Assembly: GCF_000016785.1 (NCBI RefSeq)
Contig: NC_009486.1
Location: 1,240,001-1,304,000, forward strand
Direction of reading: 5' to 3'
DNA length: 64,000 nt
Source of the DNA: Thermotoga petrophila RKU-1
GTDB taxonomy: Bacteria; Thermotogota; Thermotogae; Thermotogales; Thermotogaceae
In this document: piece after piece, positions 55,138 to 64,000 of the stretch
Layout of the letters: the number at the start of each line of letters is the position of its first letter
Position numbering within the stretch: the stretch's first letter is position 1
Position numbers and translations under genes: made by a program
The notes under the pieces: generated by a model
Databases searched by the model: none
What the model saw: only the letters and a program-made list of their open reading frames with translations
Told to the model about the DNA's origin: nothing

Positions 55138-56494
55138 TTATCTTTACCACCTTCTGAATTTTCTCTTCCTCTGGATATTCAATTCTGGAGCTGAACAGAT
55201 TCACGAGAACCTGGAGGAACGCGTCTGAAATCTTTTCGAGCTCGCTCAGAGTGATACCTGACTCATCGAGCTGTCTCTCAAAGAATATGGAAGATATGAC
55301 ATCTTCAACGCATTCCTTGATCTGAGAAACGGAGGGTGACTTCAAGCTTCTTGATGCAGCTTCCACAGAGTCAGCAAGCATGATGATGGCCGCTTCTCTG
55401 AACTGTGGCTTGGGGCCTGGATAACGAAATTCTTCTTCGGGAATATCCTCAAACTGCTGTTTTGCTTTGTAGTAGAAATACTTCTGCGATCTTGTGCCGT
55501 GATGCTGGGGAATTATGAATTCAACGAGGAGGGGGAGTCGGTATTTTCTTGCAAGTTCCACACCGTACTTCACGTGCTCGTTCAAAACGAGGTGGCTGAG
55601 AGAGGGGGTTATGTCTTCGTGGGGATTTTTACCGTCTCTAATGTTTTCAGTGAAGAAGTGAGGGCGTTTCATCTTCCCTATATCGTGATAGTAAGCTCCT
55701 ATTCTTGCCAGAATGGGGTTTGCGCCTATTTTCTCCGCTGCAGTTTCTGCTAAGTTTGCGACGATCACACTGTGATAATAAGTTCCTGGAGCTTTAATGG
55801 AAAGCATCTTGAGCAACGGATGGTTCAGATTTCCAAACTCTACGAGCCCAAGATTCGAGTAAAGGCGACTTGTGTATTCCACGTAAGGCAGTATTCCAAG
55901 AACCAGAATACCTGAAAAGATCGGATTCAAAATAGCAGCTACCAGGTCGTACGGCGTGTACTCGATTTTCAGTCCAAACTTCATGAACAGAGATGTTCCC
56001 ATAAGAGCAAGAGATGTGAGGGCAGAAGATTTCACCACATCCAGTCTTCTGTTCGCTTTGGAGAGAGTCACTGCCGCAACAAAGGTTGTTGAAATGAACG
56101 GCAGAAGAAGAAAGATATCGTAACTCCATCTATACAGGGCAAACAAGGACATCAGAAATCCGGTCGTTATTGCTATCTCTGGAGAGAAGAACACGAGCTC
56201 TATGAGTGCAACCGGTATGTATATAGGTGTCACGAAAGGACCTATCTCCGGGAAAGAAAATCCGATGAAAGAAGCTCCAAGCAGTATCAGTGCCAGATGG
56301 GTGTAGGTGAATGCTTCGCTGAGCCAGTACTTTCTGTAATATCTGGTACTCATCTCCACCAGAGCGAACCAGATAACGAGGGCGACCAGTGCCTCAAAGA
56401 TGAAATTCAAAGGTCGGATTCCTGTACGAACGTGCACCAGCATCAAAGAAAGAATCACCGTAATCGTTATCAGGAGGAAACGCTTTCGATTCAT
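55118..56494 (-). CDS. 7TM-HD membrane phosphohydrolase (PgpH-like)
   Basis: A 458-residue protein with seven membrane helices (about 5-235) and a cytosolic HD domain: G-T-Y-Y-H-S-V-I-V-A-N-L-A, I-G-A-Y-Y-H-D-I-G-K-M-K-R-P, and I-I-P-Q-H-H-G-T. In Listeria PgpH this core hydrolyses c-di-AMP; here the large extracellular N-terminal domain of full PgpH is missing. The frame is open to 56623, but the ATG at 56494 overlaps the phoH stop (ATGA). Overlaps ybeY by 20 nt. Confidence 0.9.
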   Translation of the reverse strand: MNRKRFLLITITVILSLMLVHVRTGIRPLNFIFEALVALVIWFALVEMSTRYYRKYWLSEAFTYTHLALILLGASFIGFSFPEIGPFVTPIYIPVALIELVFFSPEIAITTGFLMSLFALYRWSYDIFLLLPFISTTFVAAVTLSKANRRLDVVKSSALTSLALMGTSLFMKFGLKIEYTPYDLVAAILNPIFSGILVLGILPYVEYTSRLYSNLGLVEFGNLNHPLLKMLSIKAPGTYYHSVIVANLAETAAEKIGANPILARIGAYYHDIGKMKRPHFFTENIRDGKNPHEDITPSLSHLVLNEHVKYGVELARKYRLPLLVEFIIPQHHGTRSQKYFYYKAKQQFEDIPEEEFRYPGPKPQFREAAIIMLADSVEAASRSLKSPSVSQIKECVEDVISSIFFERQLDESGITLSELEKISDAFLQVLVNLFSSRIEYPEEEKIQKVVKINDKNTG

Positions 56495-57465
56495 AGCTTC
56501 CTCGACCTTTCGTACTCTTCGTAGGCCTTTATGATCTTCTTCACGAGAGGGTGTCTCACAACATCGCTTTCGTTCAGATACACGAATTCTATACCAGAGA
56601 TTCCTTCTAAAATTTTCTGGCACTCTATGAGACCGGACTTTTCCTTCTCGATATCCACTTGGGTGATGTCTCCCGTTATGACCGCCTTGGAGTTGAATCC
56701 GAGTCTGGTGAGGAACATCTTCATCTGCTGGTATGTGGTGTTCTGGGCTTCGTCCAGAATGATAAAGGAGTTATTCAAAGTCCTTCCTCTCATGTAAGCG
56801 AGCGGTACGATCTCTATGATGCCTCTTTCACGGTAGCTGTTGAATTTGTCCGGGGATGTGATATCTATGATGGCGTCGTAAAGAGGTCTGAGATAAGGTT
56901 CCACTTTTTCAGACAGATCTCCCGGCAAGTATCCAAGCTTCTCTCCGGCTTCAACGGCTGGTCTTGTGAGGATGATTCTGTTCACCTTTCCCATTTTCAG
57001 ATAGTCTAAAGCAACGGCCACTGCCAGGTACGTTTTTCCTGTACCGGCTGGACCTATCACGAACACCACGTCGTTCTTTTCGACTGCTTCCAGATACTTC
57101 TTCTGGCCGAGTGTCTTCGGCTTCACTTTCTTGCCGATGATCAATCCTCTGCTGTCGTTTGAGAACACTTCTTTCACACTTTCTGAGTTCGAAACTCTCT
57201 CCACGAGATACTCGAACTCAGTCCAGTCCAGAAGGTGACCGTCCCGTGTTATGGATATGATCTCATCGAGCACCCGATGGGCTGCATCGACACTTTTCTC
57301 ATCCATGCCTTTTATAAGAATCTCACTGTCTCTCACCGCGAATTCCACGTTGAAGAGTTTTTTCAGATACCTCGCGCGCTTGTCGTACTGTCCGAATATC
57401 TCCAAAACGGCCACATCTTCTGGAATTCTTATTCTTCTAACTGCAACCGTGGGTTTCACCTCCAC
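56491..57465 (-). CDS. ybeZ: PhoH-family ATPase YbeZ
   Basis: A 324-residue P-loop protein with an N-terminal KH-like region, Walker A G-P-A-G-T-G-K-T near residue 140, Walker B F-I-I-L-D-E-A-Q-N-T, and T-G-D-I-T-Q-V-D. YbeZ cooperates with YbeY in RNA processing. The first available start is GTG 57465, which lacks a clear upstream ribosome-binding site; a TATAAT 22 bp upstream leaves a very short leader. Confidence 0.92.
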   Translation of the reverse strand: MEVKPTVAVRRIRIPEDVAVLEIFGQYDKRARYLKKLFNVEFAVRDSEILIKGMDEKSVDAAHRVLDEIISITRDGHLLDWTEFEYLVERVSNSESVKEVFSNDSRGLIIGKKVKPKTLGQKKYLEAVEKNDVVFVIGPAGTGKTYLAVAVALDYLKMGKVNRIILTRPAVEAGEKLGYLPGDLSEKVEPYLRPLYDAIIDITSPDKFNSYRERGIIEIVPLAYMRGRTLNNSFIILDEAQNTTYQQMKMFLTRLGFNSKAVITGDITQVDIEKEKSGLIECQKILEGISGIEFVYLNESDVVRHPLVKKIIKAYEEYERSRKL

Positions 57466-57486
57466 ACTGGTATACTTTCTAAGGAA

Positions 57487-57494
57487 ATTATACT
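57487..57494. promoter_or_regulatory. Overlapping divergent -10 elements (ybeZ / DUF1893 gene)
   Basis: The minus strand has TATAAT at 57487-57492 for ybeZ and the plus strand TATACT at 57489-57494 for the DUF1893 gene. Only 46 bp separate the two starts, so RNA polymerase probably cannot occupy both at once. The -35 regions are weak on both sides. Confidence 0.5.
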
Positions 57495-57511
57495 ACGAGG
57501 AGCGTGGTGAA

Positions 57512-57931
57512 ATGGAGGAAACTCTTTTGAAGACAGCTTTGAAAATCTTTGAGGAGAAGAAGCTGAGTTTGCTGGTTTATAACGGTCGGACGATCTTCGA
57601 AAGCAAAGGCAGTGGTCTAAAACCATTGATAGAACTCTACCGAAGCTTCGATAATCTGGAAGGAAGTCTGGTGATCGACAAGATGGTTGGAAAGGCTGCA
57701 GTTTCTTTTCTGTTGAAAATGAGACCCGACCACATCCACGCAAAAATTATAAGTGAGCCGGCTTTAAAATTACTGAATGGATACGGACAGTCTTTCAGCT
57801 ACGATAAAAAGATACCTTTTGTCCTCGCAAGAAATGGCAAAAGTATGTGCCCATTCGAAAAACTGGTTCTGGAGATGGACAACCCGGAGGAAATCATAAG
57901 GATTGTTCTTTCAAAATTCACGTCACTTTAA
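57512..57931 (+). CDS. DUF1893 protein (cytidine deaminase-like fold)
   Basis: A 139-residue protein: K-L-S-L-L-V-Y-N-G-R-T-I-F-E-S-K-G-S-G-L-K-P-L, D-K-M-V-G-K-A-A-V-S-F, and a late M-C-P-F-E-K-L. I recall that this family has a deaminase-like fold with no known activity; the K-x-V-G-K-A-A helix and C-P-F-E segment resemble the deaminase metal site but without a full H/C-A-E plus P-C-x2-C, so catalysis would need to be different. The frame reaches back to 57251 inside ybeZ, but GAGGAG before the ATG at 57512 sets the start. Confidence 0.85.
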   Translation: MEETLLKTALKIFEEKKLSLLVYNGRTIFESKGSGLKPLIELYRSFDNLEGSLVIDKMVGKAAVSFLLKMRPDHIHAKIISEPALKLLNGYGQSFSYDKKIPFVLARNGKSMCPFEKLVLEMDNPEEIIRIVLSKFTSL

Positions 57932-57984
57932 ATGAAGTTTTAAACTACTTATGATAAATTGATGAGAGGTGCTTGCTTTCTTTG

Positions 57985-58013
57985 TTGACAATATACAAAT
58001 TGAAGAGTAAAAT
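57985..58013 (+). promoter_or_regulatory. Consensus promoter of the rpsL (str) operon
   Basis: TTGACA (57985-57990), 17-bp spacer, TAAAAT (58008-58013). It lies 40 bp before rpsL, and the leader contains GGGAGG. This is one of the best sigma-70-type promoters in the window and fits high ribosomal protein expression. Confidence 0.9.
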
Positions 58014-58052
58014 TAAACTTCGGCTTGGAGTAAAACGGAAGGGAGGATGAAG

Positions 58053-58436
58053 ATGCCAACGATCAATCAATTAATCAGGTACGGCAGGAAACCGAAGAAG
58101 AAAAAGTCAAAAGCTCCTGCTCTTCAGGGAAACCCTCAAAAGAGGGGTGTGTGTATAAAAGTTTCTACGATGACACCGAAAAAACCGAACTCCGCTCTCA
58201 GAAAGATCGCAAGGGTGAGGCTTTCAAATGGAATAGAAGTCACTGCGTATATTCCTGGAATTGGTCACAACCTGCAGGAACACTCTGTTGTGCTCGTCAG
58301 AGGTGGTAGGGTCAAGGACCTACCTGGTGTCAGGTACAAGATCATCAGAGGGGCTCTGGACGCTGCAGGCGTCGAGGGAAGAAGACAGTCCAGAAGTAAG
58401 TACGGTGCGAAAAGACCCAAGGATCAGAAGAAGTGA
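58053..58436 (+). CDS. rpsL: 30S ribosomal protein S12
   Basis: Decoding-centre protein. It starts [11 protein letters not shown]; the K-K-P-N-S-A-L-R-K loop where streptomycin-resistance mutations occur, and [14 protein letters not shown], are intact and wild type. GGGAGG touches the ATG at 58047 but is 6 nt from the ATG at 58053, which is used. Confidence 0.98.
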
Positions 58437-58447
58437 GGTGACTGTGG

Positions 58448-58915
58448 GTGCGTAGAAGGAGAGCTGAAATAAGACAGGTACCACCTGATCCGGTGTACGG
58501 AGATGTGCTTGTTGCAAAGTTGATAAATAAAGTGATGTGGGATGGCAAAAAAACAACCGCTCAGAAGATCGTCTACGGTGCTTTCGATATCATCAGAGAA
58601 AAGACAAAGAAAGATCCTCTTGAAGTTTTCAGGCAGGCTGTAGAAAATGTGAAGCCTGTTCTTGAAGTAAGACCGCGAAGGGTTGGTGGTGCAACTTACC
58701 AGGTTCCCATCGAAGTTCAGGAACCGAGGAGGACCTCTCTTGCTCTCAGATGGATAGTTGAAGCTGCAAGAGCCAGAAAAGGAAGGCCAATGAAAGAGAA
58801 GCTGGCCGAGGAGATCATAGCAGCATACAACAACACAGGTACGGCCATTAAGAAGAAGGAAGACACTCACAGAATGGCGGAAGCCAACAGGGCATTTGCT
58901 CATTACAGGTGGTGA
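58448..58915 (+). CDS. rpsG: 30S ribosomal protein S7
   Basis: Primary 16S binder of the 30S head. The 155 residues start R-R-R-R-A-E with [19 protein letters not shown] and [11 protein letters not shown], all diagnostic. GTG start, 11 nt after rpsL. Confidence 0.98.
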
Positions 58916-58920
58916 TAAGT

Positions 58921-61008
58921 ATGGAAAATGTGGAAGCGAGGTATGTTGACCTGGATAAGCTTAGAAATATCGGTATAATGGCCCATATCGACGCCGGAAA
59001 AACTACGACAACAGAGAGAATTCTCTATTACACGGGAAGGAAACACTTTTTGGGAGACGTCGATGAAGGAAACACAACCACTGACTGGATGCCTCAGGAA
59101 AAGGAAAGAGGCATTACGATACAGTCTGCTGCCACAACGTGTTTCTGGAAGGGCTATCGAATCAACATAATTGATACACCCGGACACGTTGACTTTACGG
59201 CCGAGGTTGAAAGGGCGCTCCGCGTTCTCGATGGAGCAATAGCTGTTTTCGATGCCACGGCGGGAGTCGAGCCTCAGTCAGAAACCGTCTGGAGACAGGC
59301 TGACAAGTACAATGTCCCGAGGATCGCTTTCATGAACAAGATGGACAAAGTGGGAGCAGATTTCTACATGGCCGTCGAAACTCTTGTAACAAAACTCAAA
59401 GCAAATCCCATTCCAGTACAGATGCCGATCGGTAGTGAGAAAGACTTCCAGGGTGTGATTGACCTCATAAAAATGAAGGCGATCTACTGGGTTAGCGAAG
59501 ACGGATCGGTGTACGAGGAGAGAGAGATCCCAGAAGAACTCAGAGAAGAAGCGGAAATGAGAAGGGAAGAGATGCTTGAAAAAGTTGCAGAGCTGGACGA
59601 AGAAATTCTTGAAAAATACCTCGAAGGTGAAGAGATTTCCGAAGAAGAAATAAAGAGAATCTTGAGAAAAGCAACCATAGAAAACAGGGCAGTTCCCGTT
59701 CTCTGTGGAGCGGCGAAAGCCAACAAAGGAATACAACCGCTTCTGGACGCGGTGATAGACTATCTGCCGTCGCCCCTTGATCTTCCGCCGGTGAAGGGCT
59801 GGAGGGTTTCCGACGGAGAGATTGTCTACAGAAAACCCGATGAGAACGAACCTTTTACAGCTCTGGTCTTCAAAGTGCAGGTGGATCCATACATAGGAAA
59901 GCTCGTGTACTTCAGAGTGTACTCTGGAAGGCTGGAGAAAGGAAGTTACGTTTACAACTCCACAAAGGGCCAGAGGGAGAGAATATCGAGGATCGTCTTC
60001 ATGCACGCAGACAAGAGAGAGGAAGTTGACTACGTCAGACCCGGTGATATAGCGGCAGGGGTCGGCCTCAAAGTTTCTCAGACTGGAGATACACTCTGCG
60101 ACGAAAAAGAGCCTGTAATCCTCGAAAAGATCGACTTCCCAGAACCTGTTATTTCTCTTGCTATTGAACCGGCCACGAAAGCCGATGAGGAAAAACTCGT
60201 GAAGGCACTGCTTGCTCTCTCTGAAGAAGACCCCACTCTTCAGGTGAGGGTTGACAAAGAAACGGGAGAAACCATCATTTCAGGAATGGGTGAACTCCAT
60301 CTTGAAATAGTTGTGGACAGGTTGAAGAGAGAGTTCGGCGTCAACGTGAGAGTCGGACAGCCTCAGGTGGCTTACAGGGAAACCATCAAGAGGCCTGCTG
60401 AAGCCGAAGGAAAATACATTAGACAGACCGGTGGTAGAGGTCAGTACGGTCATGTGATTCTCAGAATAGAACCCATACCCGAAGAGGAAGGAAAGAACTT
60501 CGAATTCATTGACAAGACGGTCGGTGGTGTGATACCGAAGGAATTCATGCCCGCTATCGAAGCAGGTATCAAGGAGGCTATGATGTCTGGGCCTCTTGCG
60601 GGATATCCCGTTGTGAGAGTGAGAGCAGTTGTGCTTGACGGATCTTACCACGAAGTTGACTCCTCAGAAATGGCGTTCAAGATAGCTGCTTCGATGGCAT
60701 TCAAAGAGGCCATGAAAAAAGCGCAACCGGTTCTTCTTGAACCTATCATGAAGCTTGAGATCACTACACCGGAGGAATACATGGGCAACATCATTTCCGA
60801 TCTCAATTCCAGAAGGGCTAAGATTGAATCTCTCGAAACAAGAGGACATTTGAAAATCGTTGTAGCGAAGATCCCGCTTTCTGAAACTTTTGGATATGCC
60901 ACAGTGTTGAGATCGCTCAGTCAGGGTAGAGCGAGCTACATCATGCAGTTCTCGCACTACCAGGAAGTTCCGGAGAAAATCGCCGAGAAAATCATCAAGG
61001 TTGTTTAA
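58921..61008 (+). CDS. fusA: Elongation factor G
   Basis: GTPase that drives translocation and, with RRF, ribosome recycling. The 695 residues have A-H-I-D-A-G-K-T-T (G1), the switch region [13 protein letters not shown] (G3), N-K-M-D (G4), and the domain III-V motifs G-M-G-E-L-H-L-E and G-R-G-Q-Y-G-H. The frame starts at 58909 in rpsG; AGGTGGTGA favours the ATG at 58921. Confidence 0.98.
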   Translation: MENVEARYVDLDKLRNIGIMAHIDAGKTTTTERILYYTGRKHFLGDVDEGNTTTDWMPQEKERGITIQSAATTCFWKGYRINIIDTPGHVDFTAEVERALRVLDGAIAVFDATAGVEPQSETVWRQADKYNVPRIAFMNKMDKVGADFYMAVETLVTKLKANPIPVQMPIGSEKDFQGVIDLIKMKAIYWVSEDGSVYEEREIPEELREEAEMRREEMLEKVAELDEEILEKYLEGEEISEEEIKRILRKATIENRAVPVLCGAAKANKGIQPLLDAVIDYLPSPLDLPPVKGWRVSDGEIVYRKPDENEPFTALVFKVQVDPYIGKLVYFRVYSGRLEKGSYVYNSTKGQRERISRIVFMHADKREEVDYVRPGDIAAGVGLKVSQTGDTLCDEKEPVILEKIDFPEPVISLAIEPATKADEEKLVKALLALSEEDPTLQVRVDKETGETIISGMGELHLEIVVDRLKREFGVNVRVGQPQVAYRETIKRPAEAEGKYIRQTGGRGQYGHVILRIEPIPEEEGKNFEFIDKTVGGVIPKEFMPAIEAGIKEAMMSGPLAGYPVVRVRAVVLDGSYHEVDSSEMAFKIAASMAFKEAMKKAQPVLLEPIMKLEITTPEEYMGNIISDLNSRRAKIESLETRGHLKIVVAKIPLSETFGYATVLRSLSQGRASYIMQFSHYQEVPEKIAEKIIKVV

Positions 61009-61019
61009 GGAGGGAGAAC

Positions 61020-62222
61020 ATGGCGAAGGAAAAATTTGTAAGAACAAAACCGCATGTTAACGTTGGAACGATTGGACATATCGACCACGGAAAGTCCACA
61101 CTGACAGCCGCTATAACAAAGTACCTTTCTCTCAAGGGACTTGCCCAGTATGTTCCTTACGACCAGATCGACAAGGCTCCTGAGGAAAAGGCAAGAGGAA
61201 TCACCATCAACATCACACACGTTGAGTATCAGACCGAAAAGAGGCACTACGCTCACATTGACTGTCCTGGTCACGCGGACTACATCAAGAACATGATCAC
61301 CGGAGCGGCTCAGATGGACGGAGCCATCCTTGTTGTCGCTGCAACCGATGGTCCCATGCCTCAGACAAGGGAACACGTGCTTCTTGCAAGGCAGGTTGAG
61401 GTTCCCTACATGATCGTCTTCATAAACAAGACGGACATGGTTGACGATCCTGAACTCATCGACCTCGTCGAGATGGAAGTGAGAGACCTTCTGAGCCAGT
61501 ACGGTTACCCTGGAGACGAAGTGCCAGTCATAAGAGGTTCTGCTCTGAAAGCCGTCGAAGCTCCTAACGATCCGAATCACGAAGCTTACAAACCTATCCA
61601 GGAGCTCCTCGACGCTATGGACAACTACATTCCTGAGCCTCAGAGAGAAGTTGATAAGCCGTTCCTCATGCCTATTGAGGACGTGTTCTCAATCACAGGA
61701 AGAGGAACGGTTGTTACAGGAAGGATCGAAAGAGGAAGAATCAAACCCGGTGATGAAGTTGAGATCATAGGTCTCAGCTACGAAATCAGGAAAACCGTTG
61801 TTACAAGCGTGGAAATGTTCAGAAAGGAACTCGATGAAGGAATCGCAGGAGACAACGTTGGATGTCTGCTCAGAGGAATCGACAAGGACGAAGTTGAGAG
61901 AGGACAGGTTCTCGCAGCTCCTGGAAGCATCAAACCACACAAGAGATTCAAGGCTCAGGTTTACGTCCTGAAGAAGGAAGAGGGAGGAAGACATACACCG
62001 TTCACAAAAGGTTACAAACCCCAGTTCTACATAAGAACCGCTGACGTTACAGGGGAAATCGTAGGACTTCCTGAAGGTGTCGAAATGGTTATGCCTGGAG
62101 ACCACGTCGAAATGGAAATAGAACTCATCTACCCTGTCGCTATTGAAAAGGGACAGAGATTCGCTGTAAGAGAAGGTGGAAGAACAGTTGGAGCTGGTGT
62201 GGTCACAGAAGTCATCGAGTGA
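61020..62222 (+). CDS. tuf: Elongation factor Tu
   Basis: Delivers aminoacyl-tRNA. The 400 residues have [21 protein letters not shown] and G-S-A-L-K in the G domain, and [11 protein letters not shown] at the C-terminus. Codon choice is strongly biased, as expected for an abundant protein. The stop codon is part of a terminator-like hairpin. Confidence 0.98.
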   Translation: MAKEKFVRTKPHVNVGTIGHIDHGKSTLTAAITKYLSLKGLAQYVPYDQIDKAPEEKARGITINITHVEYQTEKRHYAHIDCPGHADYIKNMITGAAQMDGAILVVAATDGPMPQTREHVLLARQVEVPYMIVFINKTDMVDDPELIDLVEMEVRDLLSQYGYPGDEVPVIRGSALKAVEAPNDPNHEAYKPIQELLDAMDNYIPEPQREVDKPFLMPIEDVFSITGRGTVVTGRIERGRIKPGDEVEIIGLSYEIRKTVVTSVEMFRKELDEGIAGDNVGCLLRGIDKDEVERGQVLAAPGSIKPHKRFKAQVYVLKKEEGGRHTPFTKGYKPQFYIRTADVTGEIVGLPEGVEMVMPGDHVEMEIELIYPVAIEKGQRFAVREGGRTVGAGVVTEVIE

Positions 62223-62246
62223 GGGGGACGCTTCCCCCTCCTTTTT
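62221..62246 (+). terminator. Hairpin with T-run between tuf and rpsJ
   Basis: Stem GAGGGGGA/TCCCCCTC (62221-62228 and 62233-62240), loop CGCT, then CTTTTTG. It overlaps the tuf stop and precedes rpsJ by 26 bp. It may partly terminate the str transcript or mark an mRNA end, so tuf and the S10 genes can be expressed at different levels. No clear new promoter is seen after it. Confidence 0.75.
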
Positions 62247-62272
62247 GAGAAAAGAGGGAGGGTGCTTAGAAT

Positions 62273-62581
62273 ATGCCTGGACAGAAGATAAGGATAAAAC
62301 TCAAAGCCTACGATCACGAGTTACTCGACGAATCGGCGAAAAAGATCGTTGAAGTCGCTAAATCCACGAATTCCAAAGTGTCCGGTCCCATTCCCTTGCC
62401 AACGGAGCGGACACTCTATTGTGTCCTGAGATCTCCCATGAAACACAAGGACTCCAGAGAACACTTTGAAAAGAGAGTACACAAAAGGCTAATAGATATC
62501 ATAGACCCATCTCCAAAGACCATCGATGCTTTGATGAGGATAAACCTCCCAGCAGGTGTCGACGTTGAGATCAAACTGTAA
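62273..62581 (+). CDS. rpsJ: 30S ribosomal protein S10 (NusE)
   Basis: Ribosomal head protein and NusB/NusG partner in antitermination. The 102 residues contain [21 protein letters not shown] and S-R-E-H-F-E-x-R-x-H-K-R-L-I-D-I. First gene of the S10 cluster, preceded by GGAGGGTG. Confidence 0.98.
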   Translation: MPGQKIRIKLKAYDHELLDESAKKIVEVAKSTNSKVSGPIPLPTERTLYCVLRSPMKHKDSREHFEKRVHKRLIDIIDPSPKTIDALMRINLPAGVDVEIKL

Positions 62582-62599
62582 TCCCTGGAGGTGTCTTTG

Positions 62600-63223
62600 A
62601 TGAAGATGATAATTGGAAGAAAAATCGGTATGACGAGAGTATTCGTTGGAAATGATTCCGTTCCCGTTACAGTCATAAAGGCGGGGCCCTGTGTGGTTGT
62701 CCAGAAAAAAACCGTTGAGAAAGACGGATACAACGCTGTGCAGCTTGGATTCGAGAAGGCTAAGAAGGTCAACAAACCTCTCGCAGGACACTTCAAAAAA
62801 TTCGGTGTGGAACCGATGAAAATACTCAGAGAGTTCAGAGTAGAAAATCCCGACGAGTACGAACCCGGACAGGTAATAAAGGTTGACGTGTTTGAAAAAG
62901 GTGAGTACGTGGACGTTACTGGCTGGACAAAAGGAAGAGGATTCGCTGGTGCGATGAAAAGATGGGGATTCAGCGGTGGACCGAAGAGCCACGGTTCCAA
63001 ATTCCATAGAGAACTCGGTTCTGTTGGTCAGCACACGGAACCTGCCAAGATATGGAAAGGTAAGAAAATGCCCGGAAGATATGGAAACGAGAGGGTAACT
63101 GTCAGAAATCTTCAAGTTGTGGATATCGATCCTGAAAACGACCTTTTAGTGGTCAAAGGTGGAGTCCCTGGAGCGAGGGGCGGGCTCGTTTTGATCAGGA
63201 GCGCCAAGGCCCCGAAAAAGTAA
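62600..63223 (+). CDS. rplC: 50S ribosomal protein L3
   Basis: One of the first large-subunit assembly proteins, near the peptidyl transferase centre. The 207 residues have I-G-R-K-I-G-M-T-R at the start, the loop [12 protein letters not shown] and [16 protein letters not shown] is 8 nt from the ATG at 62600; the frame begins at GTG 62591. Confidence 0.98.
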   Translation: MKMIIGRKIGMTRVFVGNDSVPVTVIKAGPCVVVQKKTVEKDGYNAVQLGFEKAKKVNKPLAGHFKKFGVEPMKILREFRVENPDEYEPGQVIKVDVFEKGEYVDVTGWTKGRGFAGAMKRWGFSGGPKSHGSKFHRELGSVGQHTEPAKIWKGKKMPGRYGNERVTVRNLQVVDIDPENDLLVVKGGVPGARGGLVLIRSAKAPKK

Positions 63224-63243
63224 CAGTGGAGGAGGAATAAAAG

Positions 63244-63951
63244 ATGGCTCAGGTGGATCTGTTGAATGTGAAGGGAGAAAAAGTAGGGACCCTGGAAATC
63301 AGTGATTTCGTTTTCAACATCGATCCCAACTACGACGTGATGTGGAGATACGTGGATATGCAGCTCTCCAACAGGAGAGCTGGAACTGCCTCTACGAAAA
63401 CAAGAGGAGAAGTCTCCGGTGGTGGCAGAAAACCCTGGCCGCAGAAACACACCGGAAGAGCAAGACACGGTTCCATAAGATCCCCCATCTGGAGGCATGG
63501 AGGAATTGCACACGGACCTAAACCGAGAGACTGGAGCAAAAAGCTCAACAAGAAAATGAAGAAGCTCGCTCTGCGATCTGCTCTCTCTGTGAAGTACAGA
63601 GAAAACAAACTCTTCGTACTCGATGATCTGAAACTCGAAAGGCCGAAGACGAAATTTCTGAAGGAAATCCTCCAGAACCTTCAGCTTTCCGACAAGAAAA
63701 CACTGATCGTCCTTCCATGGAAAGATGAAGGATACATGAATGTGAAACTCTCTGGAAAGAACCTTCCCAACGTGAAGGTAATAATTGCGGACAATCCGAA
63801 CAACAGCAAAAATGGTGAGAAGGCAGTAAGAATAGATGGACTCAATGTTTTTGACATGCTCAAGTACGATTACCTTGTGCTCACCCAGGACATGGTTTCC
63901 AAGATAGAGGAGGTGCTCGGAAATGAAGCAGGAAAAGCTCTCACTGAATGA
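63244..63951 (+). CDS. rplD: 50S ribosomal protein L4
   Basis: Lines the exit tunnel; in E. coli it autoregulates the S10 operon. The 235 residues have the extended loop with [26 protein letters not shown] and L-A-L-R-S-A-L-S. It overlaps rplW by 29 nt. Confidence 0.98.
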   Translation: MAQVDLLNVKGEKVGTLEISDFVFNIDPNYDVMWRYVDMQLSNRRAGTASTKTRGEVSGGGRKPWPQKHTGRARHGSIRSPIWRHGGIAHGPKPRDWSKKLNKKMKKLALRSALSVKYRENKLFVLDDLKLERPKTKFLKEILQNLQLSDKKTLIVLPWKDEGYMNVKLSGKNLPNVKVIIADNPNNSKNGEKAVRIDGLNVFDMLKYDYLVLTQDMVSKIEEVLGNEAGKALTE

Positions 63952-64000
63952 TGTTCTAATCAGACCCATCATCACAGAAAAGGCTCTTATCCTCCGCGAA
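63923..64000 (+). CDS. rplW: 50S ribosomal protein L23, 3' partial
   Basis: The first 26 codons are in the window: ATG 63923, after AGGAGGTG, gives [17 protein letters not shown], the L23 N-terminus (R-P-x-I-T-E-K). It starts inside rplD and continues past the right edge. L23 is the docking site for SRP and trigger factor. Confidence 0.95.
   Translation, partial: MKQEKLSLNDVLIRPIITEKALILRE

Noticed and set aside
57251-57511. N-terminal extension of the DUF1893 gene
   Set aside because: It is antisense to ybeZ; the ATG at 57512 with GAGGAG upstream gives the family length.

Overview
The window looks like a piece of a Thermotoga chromosome, very probably T. maritima or a close relative. The signs are the gene order (str/S10 ribosomal genes, a lysine-riboswitch asd-dap-lys operon, fixABCX, a paired cel12A/cel12B locus, mreB beside flagellar rod genes), AG-rich codon use typical of hyperthermophiles, strong GGAGGTGA ribosome-binding sites, very tight gene packing, and a 30-bp repeat ending in ATTGAAAC. 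From memory the order resembles T. maritima MSB8 around TM1573 to TM1497 read in reverse. No database was consulted.

Layout. 1-6.5 kb: the end of a beta-propeller gene faces a leftward operon ffh-rpsP-khpA-rimM-trmD-SPOUT-rplS-lepB (translation, RNA modification, secretion). 6.6-16.1 kb: a leftward run of 14 genes, mostly overlapping, from AMMECR1 and its radical SAM partner through ApbE, a NusG-II protein, a Gx transporter, maf, radC, an HD protein, deoC, a cyclodeaminase-like protein, tgt, a barrel-like exported protein and mscS to acylphosphatase. 16.1-21 kb: a DUF1385 membrane protein (rightward) overlaps tail to tail with a leftward surface-glycan pair (GlcNAc-1-P transferase type and a membrane nucleotide-sugar dehydratase) behind an HD dNTPase-like gene. 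21-30 kb rightward: recJ, ruvX, tRNA-Arg(CCG), mreB, flgF, flgG, flgA, flgH, flgI and a rod-binding protein. 30-31.3 kb: a B12-binding radical SAM enzyme. 31.4-38.3 kb: a leftward operon that begins with a MenA-type prenyltransferase, continues through a CAAX protease, a 34-residue membrane ORF, fixA, fixB, fixC, fixX and a zinc-ribbon protein, and ends with polyprenyl diphosphate synthase and DUF981; this joins quinone-type lipid synthesis to the electron-bifurcating Fix/ETF complex. 38.3-39.2 kb: an Rrf2 regulator and a ferritin-like protein.

39.2-41.8 kb is the accessory part: two GH12 endoglucanases, a three-repeat CRISPR remnant without cas genes, and about 650 bp of AT-rich sequence with little coding content. 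41.8-51.5 kb: a textbook promoter and lysine riboswitch lead into asd-dapF-dapA-dapB-dapD-lysC-lysA-deacetylase, and the same strand continues without an obvious break into fur, a small membrane protein and tmcAL, whose start is probably a CTG codon. 51.5-57.5 kb: leftward phoH/ybeZ, PgpH-type 7TM-HD protein, ybeY, DUF1015, zinc metallopeptidase and rsmB. 57.5-64 kb: a DUF1893 gene, then a consensus promoter and rpsL-rpsG-fusA-tuf-(hairpin)-rpsJ-rplC-rplD-rplW, the last cut by the window edge.

Most neighbouring same-strand genes overlap by 1-4 nt (ATGA, GTGA, TGATG) or more, so translational coupling is the rule. Where several starts were possible I chose the one with correct Shine-Dalgarno spacing, and I state this per gene. 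The most interesting leads are the hidden small membrane ORF before fixA, the ApbE/NusG-II/Gx module, the CTG start of tmcAL, a perfect 31-bp promoter duplication, the 27-bp menA/rrf2 divergence and a RecQ-like degenerate extension on RecJ.
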